This document shows, in pieces, positions 7,717 to 15,693 of a stretch of 49,450 nucleotides of DNA. The stretch is taken from positions 1 to 49,450 of the forward strand of contig NZ_WIVG01000014.1 of the NCBI RefSeq assembly GCF_016758115.1, given 5' to 3'. The stretch's first letter is position 1, and every line of letters begins with the position of its first letter. The stretch is from Lactococcus garvieae. Its GTDB lineage: Bacteria > Bacillota > Bacilli > Lactobacillales > Streptococcaceae. The notes beneath the pieces were generated by a model. That model did no database searches and had not been told where the DNA came from. It saw only the letters and a list, made by a program, of their open reading frames with translations. Made by a program: the position numbers and the translations under genes.

Positions 7717-7766
7717 AAAATAATGCGCTATGATAAGACTATGATAAAAAGAAAGTGAGGTGTTCA

Positions 7767-8699
7767 ATGATCTACACAGCTACACTAAATTTAGCCATTG
7801 ATCTTTTTATTGACACCAAGGAGATGTCTCCTAAAATAGTAAACCGTACAGACGAGTACGATGTTCAAGCCAATGGAAAAGGAGTCAATGTTTCTTTAAT
7901 CTTGCAGAAACTCGGAGTGGCAAGTACAGCACTGGGATTTAAGGCTGGATTTACTGGAAATTTCATCGAAGACACGCTCCGAAATGAAGGCATCCACACA
8001 GAATTTATCGAAGTGGACGGTATAACCAGAATCAACGTTTTTACACATGTAAAAAAAGAAAATATGGAATATAAGCTGGTTAATAAAGGGCCAAAAGTTA
8101 CACCTGAGCAAGTGGAAATGTTTTTAAAGCAAGTGCATCAACTCAAAGCAGGGGATTACCTTTGTTTATCTGGCAGTTTTTCCGAAGGTGTTCCGTCTAC
8201 ACTCCTAAGAGAGGTTGCTGCGGTTTGTCAAGAGAACAAGGTGAAACTCATTATTGATACCAGCTATGCCGAAATACTGGATACTTTGCCTTACGAACCT
8301 TTTTTACTTAAACCCAATGATGAGGAACTGGCACACTGGTTTAATGTGGCGCTAAAAACGCCAGAAGATGTGATTGATTACGGTAAAAAATTGGTGGAGC
8401 AGGGAGCGAAAAATGTTTTGATTTCCTTGGGAGAAAAAGGTGCCTTGTTTATCAATTCGGACCAAATCTTAGCCGTCAATGCACCACAAGGAGAAGTTGT
8501 CAACACAGCTTGTGCAGGCGATAGCCTGCTTGGAACTTTCTTAGCCGGAATAATCAAAAACGAAGCTATCGGAAAAAATTTACAAACAGCAATTGCAGCT
8601 GGCTCTTCTACAGCTTTTCAAAAGGGCTTGACTGACTTTTCCGATGTTCCACAGCTGATGGAGCAAATTACTGTTACTGAAATTATGAATAAACTATAA
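7767..8699 (+). CDS. PfkB-family sugar-phosphate kinase (1-phosphofructokinase / tagatose-1-P kinase type)
   Basis: 310 residues from the ATG at 7767, preceded by GTGAGGTG. The N-terminus MIYTATLNLAIDLFI, the NGKGVNVS glycine motif (about residue 37) and the LKPNDEEL strand are those of FruK/LacC kinases. The anion-hole motif reads NTACAGDSLLGTF, with Cys-Ala where most relatives have Gly-Ala or Gly-Ser, and the catalytic Asp kept. It is followed 9 nt later by a fructose-type PTS, the usual fruK-fruA pairing. The product is therefore expected to be a ketose 1,6-bisphosphate made from the 1-phosphate. Fructose-1-P or tagatose-1-P cannot be told apart by eye; the GatY-type aldolase nearby favours tagatose. 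Confidence 0.82.
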   Translation: MIYTATLNLAIDLFIDTKEMSPKIVNRTDEYDVQANGKGVNVSLILQKLGVASTALGFKAGFTGNFIEDTLRNEGIHTEFIEVDGITRINVFTHVKKENMEYKLVNKGPKVTPEQVEMFLKQVHQLKAGDYLCLSGSFSEGVPSTLLREVAAVCQENKVKLIIDTSYAEILDTLPYEPFLLKPNDEELAHWFNVALKTPEDVIDYGKKLVEQGAKNVLISLGEKGALFINSDQILAVNAPQGEVVNTACAGDSLLGTFLAGIIKNEAIGKNLQTAIAAGSSTAFQKGLTDFSDVPQLMEQITVTEIMNKL

Positions 8700-8708
8700 G
8701 GAGGATTT

Positions 8709-10637
8709 ATGGGAAACTATAAAATAATCGCTGCGACAGGTTGTCCAACAGGGATAGCGCACACGTTTATGGCACAGGAAGCTTTAGAAGCGGCAGCAAA
8801 AAAAGCAGGTGTATCAATCAAGGTGGAAACACATGGACAGATTGGTGTAGAAAATGAATTGACAAACGAGGACATTCGTCATGCTGAAGCTGTAATTATT
8901 GCAGCCGATAAAGATGTCCATGCAGAGCGTTTTGCTGGAAAACGTATCATTGAAGTTTCCGTTTCAGCAGGGATTAAAGAGGCAGACCGCTTGATTAAAG
9001 ATGCCTTAGCTGGCAAAGGGAAAATCAAGGACGGAACAGCAACTACGGAAAATTCATCCACCGTACCAGATGTATCTAAAATCGGGCACAGCATCTACAA
9101 AAACCTTATGAATGGTGTCTCGCATATGCTGCCTTTCGTTGTTGCTGGTGGTGTTCTGATTGCTATTTCCTTTGCAGTTTGGGGGATTCATTCTGCAGAA
9201 CCCGATCACGCAACATATAATGCCACAGCAGCGATGATCAAGGATATTGGCGGACAAGCTATGGGAATGATGGTCCCAATATTGTCAGCTTTCATTGCCG
9301 AAAGCATTGCTAAACGTCCCGCGCTTGTTGCAGGTTTGATTGGTGGTATCGTAGCAAATGCTGGTGGTGCAGGTTTCTTAGGAGGAATTCTATCAGGTTT
9401 CTTGGCGGGGTACTTGATTCTTTTCCTTCAAAAACTCTTGCGTAAGATGCCCAAATCTCTTGATGGATTAAAAGCTGTCTTTATTTTACCGGTTCTAGGA
9501 GTCGCAATTGTCGGAATAGCTATGTATTTGCTAGCAGGTCCTATGGAAACCATCAATCAGGCCATGATGAACTTCCTGGCTGGATTTGAAAACAGTAACC
9601 CGATTGTTTTAGGACTTATTGTTGGTTCAATGTGTGCCTTTGATATGGGAGGTCCGGTCAACAAAGCTGCCTATGTTACAGGTACAGCGCTCTTAGCTCA
9701 AGGGAATTACTCCTTTATGGCAGGTGTGTCGGCTGCTTGTATTGCGCCGCCATTGATTACAAGTATTGCAACGCTTGTATTTAGAAAGTATTACAATACT
9801 GAAGAACGCAATGCAGGGATTGTGAACCTCATCTTAGGTTCCACACATATCACTGAGGGCGCAATTCCCTTTGCAGCCAAAAATCCCTTGATTATTTTGC
9901 CTATTTTTATGGTGGGTTCTTCAATCGCTTCAATTTTAACTTATCTTTTCGGAGTAAAGGTTCCTGCGCCACATGGAGGATTTCTGGTTTTACCTGTTGT
10001 CACAGGTGCTTTCCAATGGGTTTTATCAATTTTGATTGGTTCAGCAGTAGGTGGAATTTTACTTGGTCTCTATCAAAAACGTCGCTGGGAGAAGGAAAAA
10101 CGTGAAAATAAAGAATTAGCCACTGAAGAAATTCTAGCTCCCTCAGCATTCCTTTCTGAAAATGATGTCTTTCTCAATCAGACATTCAATACACGAGATG
10201 AAATGTTCGACTTTTTAGCAGAAAAAACGGTCCAACGAGGTATCGCTACGGACAAGGAAGAAGTCAAAGAAAAGTTAGTGGCACGTGAACTCGAAGGAAC
10301 AACAGGCATGATGGACGGCTTTGCCATCCCACATGCTAAATCGTCAAATATTAATAAAGCCAGTTTGATTATTGTAAAAAATGAGAAAGGCATTGCTTGG
10401 GATAGCTTAGATGGGCAACCGATTACTTTTGTCATCGGACTTTTTATCCCCGAACATCAAAAAGGTACGGCACACCTGCAATTGCTCTCATCTGTCGCAA
10501 AAATGCTCATGATACCAGCGGTGATTGACCAGTTAAAAGCAGCGGACAGTCAAGCAGAGATTGTGTCAATCATTAACCAAAAACTCGCTGAAAATAGTGA
10601 AGAAGCTTCAGAAAACCTTGCATATGCAGGAGTATAA
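8709..10637 (+). CDS. PTS fructose-family permease, EIIB-EIIC-EIIA fusion
   Basis: 642 residues. Domain order is EIIB (about 3-105, phospho-Cys12 in AATGCPTGIAHTFMA), EIIC (about 125-465, many membrane spans, DMGGPVNKAA and GSTHITEGAIPFAAKNP signatures) and EIIA (about 495-640, phospho-His542 in DGFAIPHAKS). FruA proteins commonly run A-B-C, so the B-C-A order marks a separate subfamily. GGAGG precedes the ATG, close behind the kinase. Substrate is fructose-like; tagatose is a plausible alternative given agaS, lacC and the aldolase downstream. The ribosome site of the next gene lies inside its last codons. Confidence 0.88.
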   Translation: MGNYKIIAATGCPTGIAHTFMAQEALEAAAKKAGVSIKVETHGQIGVENELTNEDIRHAEAVIIAADKDVHAERFAGKRIIEVSVSAGIKEADRLIKDALAGKGKIKDGTATTENSSTVPDVSKIGHSIYKNLMNGVSHMLPFVVAGGVLIAISFAVWGIHSAEPDHATYNATAAMIKDIGGQAMGMMVPILSAFIAESIAKRPALVAGLIGGIVANAGGAGFLGGILSGFLAGYLILFLQKLLRKMPKSLDGLKAVFILPVLGVAIVGIAMYLLAGPMETINQAMMNFLAGFENSNPIVLGLIVGSMCAFDMGGPVNKAAYVTGTALLAQGNYSFMAGVSAACIAPPLITSIATLVFRKYYNTEERNAGIVNLILGSTHITEGAIPFAAKNPLIILPIFMVGSSIASILTYLFGVKVPAPHGGFLVLPVVTGAFQWVLSILIGSAVGGILLGLYQKRRWEKEKRENKELATEEILAPSAFLSENDVFLNQTFNTRDEMFDFLAEKTVQRGIATDKEEVKEKLVARELEGTTGMMDGFAIPHAKSSNINKASLIIVKNEKGIAWDSLDGQPITFVIGLFIPEHQKGTAHLQLLSSVAKMLMIPAVIDQLKAADSQAEIVSIINQKLAENSEEASENLAYAGV

Positions 10638-10638
10638 G

Positions 10639-11286
10639 ATGAGCTTTAATACGATTATCTTTGACATGGACGGCGTATTGGTCGATACGGAATATCATTA
10701 TGCCCAAGTATTTGATGCTTTTTTCGAGAAAAAGGGCATTCCGATCGCCCATCTAAATCGCCGTGAACTTTTAGGTCGTCCTCTGAGAGACTTGTGGCCG
10801 TTCATTTTGGGAGAGGATTTTGATAAGGAAGAAGCGGCAAGGTTACAAAAAGAGTTCTTCACCTATAAAAAAAGGAGCCATTTTCCCATCGAGGAAATGC
10901 TCTTTCCCGATGTGAAAGTTGTGCTGCAACGCTTGTCTGAAACAAAACTAAAGATTGGTTTAGCCTCAAGTTCGTCACACGAGGAAATTGCAGAAGTTCT
11001 AGATACACACAATCTTCGTAAATATTTTGAGGTTATTTCATCTGGCGAAGATTTTGCAGCGTCCAAGCCCCATCCTGCTGTTTATTTGTCTGCCATGGAG
11101 CAGTTGAATGCCAGAGCATCTGATGTGCTTGTCATTGAAGATTCACCTAATGGAATCACAGCTGGAAAAGCAGCGGGCGCAACGGTTTGGGCGCTTAGAG
11201 ACCAACGATTTGGCAGTGACCAGAGTCAGGCGGACAGGTGCGTTGAGCATTTAACTGAAGTACTGGAACTTCTCGGTTTTTCATGA
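10639..11286 (+). CDS. HAD-superfamily phosphatase / beta-phosphoglucomutase-like hydrolase
   Basis: 215 residues. The ATG at 10639 lies one base after the EIIBCA stop and uses GCAGGAG inside the upstream gene. The HAD motifs are complete: DMDGVLVDTE (nucleophile and acid/base Asp near residues 9-11), SSSS near residue 115, KPHPAVY with its Lys, and VIEDSPNGITAGKAAG. The cap sequence (ELLGRPLRDLWPFILG) fits sugar-phosphate phosphatases or phosphosugar mutases. Position between two sugar-phosphate pathways suggests a house-cleaning or mutase step on a hexose phosphate; the substrate is unknown. Confidence 0.8.
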   Translation: MSFNTIIFDMDGVLVDTEYHYAQVFDAFFEKKGIPIAHLNRRELLGRPLRDLWPFILGEDFDKEEAARLQKEFFTYKKRSHFPIEEMLFPDVKVVLQRLSETKLKIGLASSSSHEEIAEVLDTHNLRKYFEVISSGEDFAASKPHPAVYLSAMEQLNARASDVLVIEDSPNGITAGKAAGATVWALRDQRFGSDQSQADRCVEHLTEVLELLGFS

Positions 11287-11333
11287 TGTGACGAAATAAT
11301 TCTATGGAGCATTGAAACATCCCCTTGAAATCA

Positions 11334-11397
11334 GGAAAAATTTCCGTTTTGATAAAGTGCCATTTGGAAAATTTTCCTATGCTTATCACCTTATAAT
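11334..11397 (+). promoter_or_regulatory. agaS promoter with twin GGAAA-TTTCC operators
   Basis: GGAAAAATTTCC (11334-11345) and GGAAAATTTTCC (11366-11377) are both perfect and start 32 bp apart. TATAAT (11392-11397) starts 26 nt after the second. There is no recognisable -35 outside the palindrome. The geometry is identical to the nagA and PTS promoters. Confidence 0.78.
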
Positions 11398-11440
11398 AGA
11401 CACCATAAGCTTAAAGAAAAATAGAAATCGAGGGAATAAT

Positions 11441-12592
11441 ATGCTTCAATTACCAGAAGAACGACTCAAAGAACTAGGCGCGGCTATCACCGTTAAAGAA
11501 ACTTTAGGGCAGCCAGAATTATGGCGCAAGGTTTTCGGAGAATACGCAGAAAGAAAAACAGAAATTGATGCTTTCTTAGCAAAACTGATCGAAAAACATG
11601 GCTTTATCCGAGTTATTTTCACTGGGGCAGGTAGCTCGCAATATGTGGGTGACACCGTACTTAAAAGTTTAATTGAGTTGGGAGATACGGAACATTTCCG
11701 TTTTGAATCAATCGGAACAACAGATATCGTAGCGGCTCCACAAGCTACTTTGGAGCAGAATACACCGACCTTGTTGGTTTCCTTTGCACGCAGTGGGAAC
11801 TCCCCTGAATCTGTCGCAGCAGTCAATATTGTCGAAGAGCTAGTCCAAGACAGTTATCAGTTGGTCATCACTTGTGCCAAAGAAGGCAAGCTCGCTCAGC
11901 AAGCCCTCACCATGGAAAATGCGTTGACTTGCATCCTGCCAGATGAGTCTAACGATAAAGGTTTTGCAATGACCGGATCATGCAGTTCAATGACGCTTTT
12001 ATCAACGCTTATTTTTTCAACAGAAGAACTTTCGGATAAAGAAAAGCAGGTCAGCATTGCCGCGGACTTGGCCGCAGATGTTTTTCAGCGAGAAACGGAA
12101 ATTGTAAGTTTTCTAAATGACGATACAGACCGTATGGTTTACGTGGGATCAAGTACACTTTCAGGTTTTGTACGTGAAGCCCAACTCAAGGTTTTGGAAT
12201 TAACAGCAGGAAAAATAGCAACCATGTTTGACAGCTCGATGGGCTTCCGTCATGGCCCTAAATCTTTCATTAATGAAAATACTGTCGTTTTCGTCTTTGC
12301 TGCCAATAACGCTTATACACGTCAATATGACTTGGATCTCTACAAGGAGGTTGCAGGTGATGCAATTGCTCAGCGAACAGTCGTCATCGGGCAAAATCTT
12401 ACTGAAGGCTTTACGTATAAAGAAGCGCCAGAGCTCAAAGAAGCCTATCTTGTCTTCCCAGCATTTGCATTTGCTCATGTCATTGCCTTGAATGCTTCAA
12501 TTTTGGTGAAAAACACGCCTGATACACCTTCAGCATCAGGCACAGTGAACCGTGTCGTAAAAGGCGTGATTATCCATCCTCTGGAAAAATAG
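11441..12592 (+). CDS. agaS: AgaS-type galactosamine-6-phosphate deaminase/isomerase (SIS family)
   Basis: 383 residues. The start at 11441 follows GAGGGA; upstream in-frame codons run through the operators and were rejected. Two SIS domains are seen: the first with FTGAGSSQYVGD (near residue 61) and SFARSGNSPESVAA, the second with VYVGSSTLSGFVREAQLKVLELTAGK and SSMGFRHGPKSF. This matches AgaS, which converts galactosamine-6-P to tagatose-6-P and ammonia. It heads an operon with lacC and the aldolase (gaps of 14 and 25 nt), so products pass straight down the tagatose pathway. Confidence 0.92.
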   Translation: MLQLPEERLKELGAAITVKETLGQPELWRKVFGEYAERKTEIDAFLAKLIEKHGFIRVIFTGAGSSQYVGDTVLKSLIELGDTEHFRFESIGTTDIVAAPQATLEQNTPTLLVSFARSGNSPESVAAVNIVEELVQDSYQLVITCAKEGKLAQQALTMENALTCILPDESNDKGFAMTGSCSSMTLLSTLIFSTEELSDKEKQVSIAADLAADVFQRETEIVSFLNDDTDRMVYVGSSTLSGFVREAQLKVLELTAGKIATMFDSSMGFRHGPKSFINENTVVFVFAANNAYTRQYDLDLYKEVAGDAIAQRTVVIGQNLTEGFTYKEAPELKEAYLVFPAFAFAHVIALNASILVKNTPDTPSASGTVNRVVKGVIIHPLEK

Positions 12593-12606
12593 GAGAGCAG
12601 TAAGCC

Positions 12607-13536
12607 ATGAGTATTTTAACAGTCACACTCAATCCTGCTATCGATATTTCATATCCATTGGAAGCCTTTCACTTAAATACGGTCAATCGTGTAGTACAGG
12701 TTGGTAAAACGGCTGGTGGTAAAGGGCTCAATGTCTCACGTGTGCTAAAAGAACTAGGTGCAGAGGTCTTAGCGACAGGATTTGCTGACGATATCTTAGG
12801 TGCGCAGATTGTCGAGAACTTAAAAAGTGAAGGCATTGATAGTCGATTTACTAAGATTTCTGGAAAGACACGTAACTGTATTGCGATTTTACACGAAGGA
12901 CAACAGACCGAGATTTTAGAAAAAGGGCAACGGATTTTAAGGGAAGAAGCCGAAGAGTTTATTGACAATTTTAAAGCAATGTTAGCTGAAGTTGAAGCAA
13001 TTGCCATTTCAGGTTCTCTGCCTGATGGCTTACAGGAAACTTTCTATTCTGAGCTTATCGCAATTGCCAACAAGCAGGAGAAAACAGTAGTTTTGGATTG
13101 TTCGGGAAGCGCACTTGAAGCAGTGCTTAAAAACCCACATAAGCCAAGTGTAATCAAACCCAACTTGGAAGAGTTGACGGATTTGTTAGGGAAAGAAGTC
13201 ACCTTAGAAAATATCAAAGAAAGTTTACAGGATAGGCTTTTTGACGGTATTGAGTGGATTGTGGTTTCTCTTGGAAAAGAAGGCGCATTTGCTAAAGTTT
13301 CAGATGAATTTTATCGTGTAAAAATCCCTAAAATAGATGTAGTAAATCCTGTCGGATCCGGCGATGCGACTGTTGCAGGACTTGTTTATGGGATAAGCCA
13401 GAATGAAACGGTTGAGAATACCTTGAAAGGTGCTAATGTGTGTGGCATGCTCAATGCGCAGGAGGCGAAGACAGGTCATATTAATCGGACAAATTATCAA
13501 GCTTTGTTTGACCAACTCAAAGTAGAGAAAATATAA
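12607..13536 (+). CDS. lacC: Tagatose-6-phosphate kinase
   Basis: 309 residues. The protein closely follows LacC: MSILTVTLNPAIDISYPL, KTAGGKGLNVSRVLKELG, the GKTRNCIAILHEG strand, VLDCSGSALEAVL, SVIKPNLEEL, VVNPVGSGDATVAG with the catalytic Asp, and the ending TGHINRTNYQALFDQL. It phosphorylates tagatose-6-P to tagatose-1,6-bisphosphate. GGAGAGC lies before the ATG. It is placed between agaS and the aldolase rather than in a lacABCD operon, so it serves aminosugar rather than lactose breakdown. Confidence 0.92.
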   Translation: MSILTVTLNPAIDISYPLEAFHLNTVNRVVQVGKTAGGKGLNVSRVLKELGAEVLATGFADDILGAQIVENLKSEGIDSRFTKISGKTRNCIAILHEGQQTEILEKGQRILREEAEEFIDNFKAMLAEVEAIAISGSLPDGLQETFYSELIAIANKQEKTVVLDCSGSALEAVLKNPHKPSVIKPNLEELTDLLGKEVTLENIKESLQDRLFDGIEWIVVSLGKEGAFAKVSDEFYRVKIPKIDVVNPVGSGDATVAGLVYGISQNETVENTLKGANVCGMLNAQEAKTGHINRTNYQALFDQLKVEKI

Positions 13537-13561
13537 AACAAAGACGCGAAGAGGAGAAAAA

Positions 13562-14419
13562 ATGGTACTTGTAAAAAGTAAAGAAATGATAGAAAAGGCA
13601 TTTAAAAATGGCTATGCCATTGGTGCCTTTAACGCAGAAAATATGGAAATGGCAGAAGCGATTGTAGAAGCAGCGCAAGAGATGAATGCCCCCGTCATTG
13701 TCCAAACAACTTCGGGCACGCTCAATACGACACCACCAGAAATGTTCTACCACATGGTTAAAGCAGCAGCAGACAAGGTCTCTGTACCTGTAGTGATGCA
13801 CCTTGATCATGGGGATGATTTTGAACGTGTGGCGCGTTGCTTGCGTACAGGTTATACTTCGGTGATGATTGATGCTTCGAAAAAACCATTTGAAGAAAAT
13901 GTCGCAATAACCGAAGAAGTGGTCAAGATGGCACACTCGATGGGTATTCCAGTAGAAGCTGAACTAGGTATCGTTGGTGGCAAAGAAGATGGCAATAATG
14001 CAGAGACGGTAGCTTTTACCGATCCAGAAGAAGCTGAAAAATTTGTCAAAGCTACAAATGTTGACTTTTTAGCTATCGGTATCGGCAACTCACACGGCTT
14101 TTACAAAGCAGAACCAAAGTTACAATATGACGTCTTAGAGGCTGTCAAAGCGAAAACGGGTGATGTGCCATTGGTGCTTCACGGCACGTCAGGCATCCCT
14201 GACGAAGATGTTGCAAGAGCTGTTGCTATGGGGATTGCTAAAGTTAATTATGCCACTGAACTTCGCGCTGTTTTCACAAATGCCATTAAATCTTACCTCT
14301 CCGAAGATGAAAAAGTCGTAGATCCGAAAAAATATAACTCCGCAGCTAAACAAGCAGTCAAAGAACTTGTGAAACAAAAAATTCAAGTACTTGGTTCTGA
14401 TGGGAAAGCTGGAGAGTGA
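13562..14419 (+). CDS. gatY: Class II tagatose/fructose-bisphosphate aldolase (GatY/KbaY type)
   Basis: 285 residues, behind GAGGAG. The zinc class II aldolase signatures are HLDHGDD (near residue 80), EAELGIVGGKEDG (near 135), GNSHGFYK and HGTSGIPDEDV. The length and YAIGAFNAENMEM opening are those of GatY/KbaY. It splits tagatose-1,6-bisphosphate into dihydroxyacetone phosphate and glyceraldehyde-3-P, the last step of the pathway. Fructose-bisphosphate specificity cannot be ruled out, but position directly after agaS-lacC points to tagatose. It is last in its operon. Confidence 0.88.
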   Translation: MVLVKSKEMIEKAFKNGYAIGAFNAENMEMAEAIVEAAQEMNAPVIVQTTSGTLNTTPPEMFYHMVKAAADKVSVPVVMHLDHGDDFERVARCLRTGYTSVMIDASKKPFEENVAITEEVVKMAHSMGIPVEAELGIVGGKEDGNNAETVAFTDPEEAEKFVKATNVDFLAIGIGNSHGFYKAEPKLQYDVLEAVKAKTGDVPLVLHGTSGIPDEDVARAVAMGIAKVNYATELRAVFTNAIKSYLSEDEKVVDPKKYNSAAKQAVKELVKQKIQVLGSDGKAGE

Positions 14420-14480
14420 GGTTGAGTAGAAATATAAAAATTTTCAGTACCTCCGAATAATCGGTAGTAGGAATAAAAAG

Positions 14481-14519
14481 AACCGTTAGTTTGCAAAGCC
14501 AGACGGTTTTTTATTTTTT
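14481..14519 (+). terminator. Terminator after the agaS-lacC-gatY operon
   Basis: AACCGT (14481-14486) pairs with ACGGTT (14503-14508). The 16-nt interior contains the self-complementary TTTGCAAA, and a T-rich run (TTTTTTATTTTTT) follows. Confidence 0.65.
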
Positions 14520-14740
14520 CATCAATCGGGCGATAAACATTGGTAAAACGATTAGAAAACTGTCTATTTCAAAAACAATGAATAGTACTTTATTAGCAAT
14601 AAGAATACTCCTTTCTGTTGAAGCTTGTATTCACATTCATAAGTACATCCTTCAAAAAACAGTGTTTATTAAACTTTTACACATTGTAAAAAGCAACATA
14701 GGATAAGAAGCTTTACTTGATTTCAAAACCTTAAGATTTC

Positions 14741-14770
14741 TTGACAATATCGAAAATTGAATGATAAAAT
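14741..14770 (+). promoter_or_regulatory. Promoter of the toxin-like island
   Basis: TTGACA (14741-14746), 18 bp, and TAAAAT (14765-14770) preceded by TGA form an extended -10 promoter facing the decayed gene and the two intact genes after it. Apart from this, 14520-14885 is AT-rich with no supported gene. A short signal-like start (GTG, reading MRKRTIFLLLY, then stop) follows and is probably debris. Confidence 0.55.
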
Positions 14771-14885
14771 AAAAATGTGAGGAAAAGAACAATCTTTTTG
14801 CTTTTGTACTGAACGGACGTGCTTCATAAAAGAGCAATAAATTTTTAGATGTACTATAGAAAGTTAAAAAAGTATTTTAGGTGTT

Positions 14886-15277
14886 ATGTCTATTGTTATT
14901 ATTTTGGGAGATTGAGTACACAAGAAGAATTTAGAAAATCAAAGACAATCAGCATTATCATAAAAAGAAGAACCTTATGCGACTAAGGCAGTATTTGCAA
15001 CTGAAGGAAATAGCGCTGGAAATGGCTATTCTTGGGTTGTAGGAACGGAATATTTCGTATATCCCCTAAGACAAAGAATGTCTGAATTATACATCCTAGG
15101 GCATGGTGAAAGTTCAACTAAAAAAGACTCACGAGAGGTAACTTATAGTAATGAAAAACGTGAAGTTACCAAATGAAGATTACTCCTAATGATTATCAAG
15201 TTTTAGCTGATATTACTTTAAAAGTCATTTTTTAAATTCAAAAAGTAGAAGAAATTGAAAAGGAAATGAGCAAATGA
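14886..15277 (+). pseudogene. Decayed gene once coupled to the membrane-protein gene
   Basis: One frame from ATG 14886 continues through two stops into a long protein-like stretch (KEEPYATKAVFATEGNSAG ... GYSWVVGTEYFVYPL ... REVTYSNEKREVTK). It then needs a frameshift at about 15173 to read KITPNDYQVLADITLKVIF, another stop, and IQKVEEIEKEMSK. The final TGA overlaps the next ATG as ATGA, a translational-coupling junction typical of intact operons. The gene was therefore a working member of this operon and has decayed by several lesions. The family is not recognised. Confidence 0.6.
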
Positions 15278-15693
15278 AGATAAAAAAACAGATGAAAATA
15301 ATGATTATTTGTTTTATGGCTATTGTTGGAGTAGGATTTTTTTGGAGATTACACATGAATAAAGAAAATATAAAAAAAGAAAAACAGCAATTATCTGAAG
15401 TTGTGAAAATGGAAAAGATTGCGGCTGAGCAAGTGAAAAATACTTATTCAGGTTTAAAAAAAATAGATTTCGATAAAGATTATTCTTATGATTCAATGAC
15501 TGGTTTTACATTGGTGAATGTCACAGTTTCAACCGACTCAGTGAGCAAGTCAAACTTTAGCATCTCCATGACTCTTAATGACAAAGAAAATGAAAATTAT
15601 GTGGGTTCTATTGCGCGTCCAAAATTACAGAATGGTAAAACAGAATCGCTAGTAAAAGTTATTTACTCTGATGGTTCTATAGGAGAACAATAA
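15274..15693 (+). CDS. Small single-span membrane protein, putative immunity protein (DUF1310-like)
   Basis: 139 residues. One N-terminal membrane anchor (about residues 8-26, IMIICFMAIVGVGFF) is followed by a charged helix and a small beta domain outside the cell (YDSMTGFTLVNVTVSTDSVS ... FSISMTLNDKENENY). The layout recalls lactococcal/streptococcal DUF1310 proteins; there is no lipobox. The start uses AAAAGGA. Its stop is immediately followed by the ATG of the lipase-like gene, so the two are made together. By analogy with T7SS lipase toxins and their membrane-attached immunity proteins, it may protect the producer. Function is inference. Confidence 0.6.
   Translation: MKIKKQMKIMIICFMAIVGVGFFWRLHMNKENIKKEKQQLSEVVKMEKIAAEQVKNTYSGLKKIDFDKDYSYDSMTGFTLVNVTVSTDSVSKSNFSISMTLNDKENENYVGSIARPKLQNGKTESLVKVIYSDGSIGEQ

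Noticed and set aside
12228-12491. Plus-strand frame of 87 codons inside agaS
   Set aside because: Shadow of the strongly supported agaS frame; no ribosome site or motif.
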